A DNA stretch of 6,007 bases from an archaeon (GTDB lineage Archaea > Nanobdellota > Nanobdellia > Pacearchaeales > UBA284), in NCBI GenBank assembly GCA_030619955.1, contig JAUXAK010000032.1, positions 1 through 6,007 on the forward strand. Reading direction: 5' to 3'. A program made the position numbers and the translations under genes. Below are positions 4,928 to 6,007 of the stretch, one piece after another (the stretch's first letter is position 1; every line of letters starts with the position of its first letter). Under the pieces are notes generated by a model that had not been told where the DNA came from, ran no database searches, and saw nothing but the letters and a program-made list of their open reading frames with translations.

Positions 4928-5725
4928 CTAAGAAAAAATACTTTTAACAAGTTTTCTTTTTCCTTTCTTGGGAGAATAAATTATCTCACCACTAGGTAAT
5001 TCTACTGAAACAAACAAATCTTTAATTTTATTTTCTAGAATGCTTTTATCAATTTTTTGCAAACCAGCTTCGCTGGTTTTCTCCAACACCCCAAACGTCC
5101 CAGTGCCATTATTGAGGACCCTACCGTTGCCAACAAGAACAGACCCGTCGTAGGCACCCCCTAACCACAAATAATTAATAATAGTTCCTTTTTGATTATC
5201 AACAAATTTTTTATTAATTAAATAAAAATTAATTCCCCAAGATCTTGCAAACCTATCAAAATATTCATTCATTGTATCTTTAAAAAAAGATTGTGCAGTT
5301 TCATCTCCTTTTTGAATAGTGAAATTCTGTTTTGATGGAAGAAATATTGCCCTTCTTTTTTTTGGAGCTTTGTTTTTATCTTTTTCTGCGATTTCAGCAT
5401 ATTTATCATAAATTTTTGTATCTGGTGTAACAAAATAATCTCCATTTCTATGAGCTTCTACTGCTTGTTTAGCCATTCCTAATTTTCTTACTAAGGGAGA
5501 AATCATTGCTAAGATAACAAGGGATTTTTTAGCATGAATTGGCGCATGACAAGTTCTTGTTCCATCTTTTGAACCACCATGTAATCTCATATAAGATGCA
5601 TCTCTTACACTAATAGGATATTTTGCACCTGCTTCTCTTAAAATCTTTATTTGATCAAGAAAATTTGAATAGCCTTTTCCAACTTTCCCAAGTCCTTTTA
5701 TATCTTGAATATCCAGTTTTGCCAT
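4928..5725 (-). CDS. Unrecognised 265-residue protein, copy A (paralogue of the left-edge gene)
   Basis: This is the complete member of the paralogous pair. I do not recognise the family and assign no function. Visible features: a conserved core at 29-61 (Arg30, Arg41, Arg47, His49, Gly50-51, Arg57, Cys59, His60), identical in the paralogue; a basic linker at 115-126 (DKNKAPKKRR); a Gly/Asn-rich stretch at 188-213 (GGAYDG, VGNGR, NNGTGTFG) that looks like a loop-rich active or binding site; and a basic C-terminus (KKGKRKLVKS). No signal peptide or membrane helix is visible, so it is probably cytoplasmic. The invariant Arg/His/Cys core and Gly-rich loops suggest an enzyme or nucleotide/phosphate binder, but this is inference. 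The ATG at 5725 has a good TATA box 32 bases upstream and aligns with the paralogue's start. Codons 186-221 are unusually GC-rich, and an 8-base perfect hairpin lies in codons 215-221. TyrRS follows 61 bases downstream. Confidence 0.9.
   Translation of the reverse strand: MAKLDIQDIKGLGKVGKGYSNFLDQIKILREAGAKYPISVRDASYMRLHGGSKDGTRTCHAPIHAKKSLVILAMISPLVRKLGMAKQAVEAHRNGDYFVTPDTKIYDKYAEIAEKDKNKAPKKRRAIFLPSKQNFTIQKGDETAQSFFKDTMNEYFDRFARSWGINFYLINKKFVDNQKGTIINYLWLGGAYDGSVLVGNGRVLNNGTGTFGVLEKTSEAGLQKIDKSILENKIKDLFVSVELPSGEIIYSPKKGKRKLVKSIFS
5061..5079 (-). repeat. Perfect inverted repeat inside copy A
   Basis: AAACCAGC (5061-5068) and GCTGGTTT (5072-5079) are exact reverse complements around a 3-base loop. 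In the mRNA this is an 8-base-pair stem with a GAA loop, encoding Lys-Thr-Ser-Glu-Ala-Gly-Leu. It lies at the edge of a GC-rich patch. On the plus strand it resembles a short terminator (stem then TTTT), but no plus-strand gene precedes it. Confidence 0.7.
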
Positions 5726-5751
5726 TTTATTTGTCTTTTACAAGAAAAAGG

Positions 5752-5762
5752 TATTTATAAAA
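5752..5762 (-). promoter_or_regulatory. TATA box of copy A
   Basis: The minus strand reads TTTTATAAATA, a near-ideal archaeal TATA box centred about 32 bases upstream of the ATG at 5725. This predicts a leader of about 6 bases with no room for a Shine-Dalgarno. Position and flanks match the box of copy A' at 402-412, where three substitutions have weakened it, so copy A may be the more strongly expressed of the two. Confidence 0.6.
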
Positions 5763-5869
5763 CTTTTGTTTGTAGCTACTTAAGAAAGAGAACAAATCAA
5801 AAATAAATATTAAATTTTCTTTTACAGTTTGTAGTCACAAAACGCAAACTTTTTAGAAAATCAAAACAC

Positions 5870-5878
5870 CATAAAAAT
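5870..5878 (+). promoter_or_regulatory. Candidate TATA box of the right-edge gene
   Basis: CATAAAAAT on the plus strand is centred about 32 bases before the ATG at 5907, the same distance as for copies A and A'. AATATAAAC at 5883-5891 is an alternative but is too near the start codon. The 181-base spacer 5726-5906 thus holds two divergent promoters. It also contains the palindrome GTAGCTAC (5772-5779) and an AGTTTG/CAAACT inverted repeat (5826-5831, 5845-5850), of unknown meaning. Confidence 0.4.
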
Positions 5879-5906
5879 TAAAAAATATAAACTTCTTTAA
5901 AAAAGA

Positions 5907-6007
5907 ATGAAAACCAAATCTTTGCTAAAGCTTTCTTTGATAACTGCGCTAATTGGAACTTTTTTTATTGTTATTCTTGCAGATAATCTTGAGCCTCAAG
6001 TGATTCA
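5907..6007 (+). CDS. N-terminus of a membrane-anchored or secreted protein (partial)
   Basis: An ATG at 5907 opens a frame that runs off the right edge after 33 full codons. It begins with Lys2 and Lys4, then a hydrophobic stretch of about 20 residues (LLKLSLITALIGTFFIVILA), then polar residues DNLEPQVI. This is a positively charged N-terminus followed by a single transmembrane helix or uncleaved signal sequence, so the rest of the protein should lie outside the membrane. I recall similar N-termini on small membrane-anchored OB-fold proteins of DPANN archaea, but no such domain is visible here, and that identification is only a weak guess. It is transcribed divergently from copy A. No Shine-Dalgarno is evident (AAAAAAGA precedes the ATG). 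Confidence 0.6.
   Translation, partial: MKTKSLLKLSLITALIGTFFIVILADNLEPQVI

Noticed and set aside
1..5766. The flanking direct repeats as ends of a composite transposon or integrated element
   Set aside because: The repeats are coding sequence of a paralogous gene, about 10% diverged. There is no transposase, terminal inverted repeat or target-site duplication, and the enclosed genes are housekeeping.

Overview
The window is about three-quarters A+T and looks like a small-genome archaeon. A DPANN lineage of the Woesearchaeota/Pacearchaeota kind is my inference from composition and gene style, not something the sequence proves. The archaeal assignment rests on a diphthamide-synthesis ATP-pyrophosphatase (Dph6), a tyrosyl-tRNA synthetase of the archaeal/eukaryotic type, TATA-like boxes about 25-40 bases upstream of several start codons, and no Shine-Dalgarno sequences where I looked.

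Layout, left to right. (1) 1-375, minus strand: the N-terminal 125 codons of an unrecognised protein, here called copy A', cut by the window edge. (2) 438-2449, minus: a probable two-gene unit, an M16 zinc peptidase followed 20 bases later by an arginase/agmatinase-family ureohydrolase. (3) 2450-2615: a spacer with a strong hairpin next to a run of six G. (4) 2616-3323, minus: Dph6. (5) 3324-3619: an AT-rich divergent spacer. (6) 3620-3835, plus: a 71-residue zinc-ribbon protein, convergent with (7) tyrosyl-tRNA synthetase at 3853-4866, minus. (8) 4928-5725, minus: the full-length 265-residue paralogue of the left-edge gene (copy A). (9) 5726-5906: a divergent promoter region. (10) 5907 to the right edge, plus: the start of a membrane-anchored or secreted protein.

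Two genes serve translation directly: TyrRS charges tRNA-Tyr, and Dph6 completes the diphthamide modification of elongation factor 2. The ureohydrolase and M16 peptidase are metabolic or proteolytic housekeeping enzymes of uncertain substrate. I see no mobile element, CRISPR array, tRNA or rRNA.

The most interesting content is the paralogous pair A/A'. These are direct repeats 5350 bases apart, about 90% identical in DNA over 375 bases but only about 82% identical in protein. They share one 99-base tract with no differences, and seven Lys/Glu swaps separate them, six of which make A' the acidic partner. Copy A also carries a 100-base patch of about 55% G+C, with a perfect hairpin at its edge. 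I do not recognise this family and assign no function.
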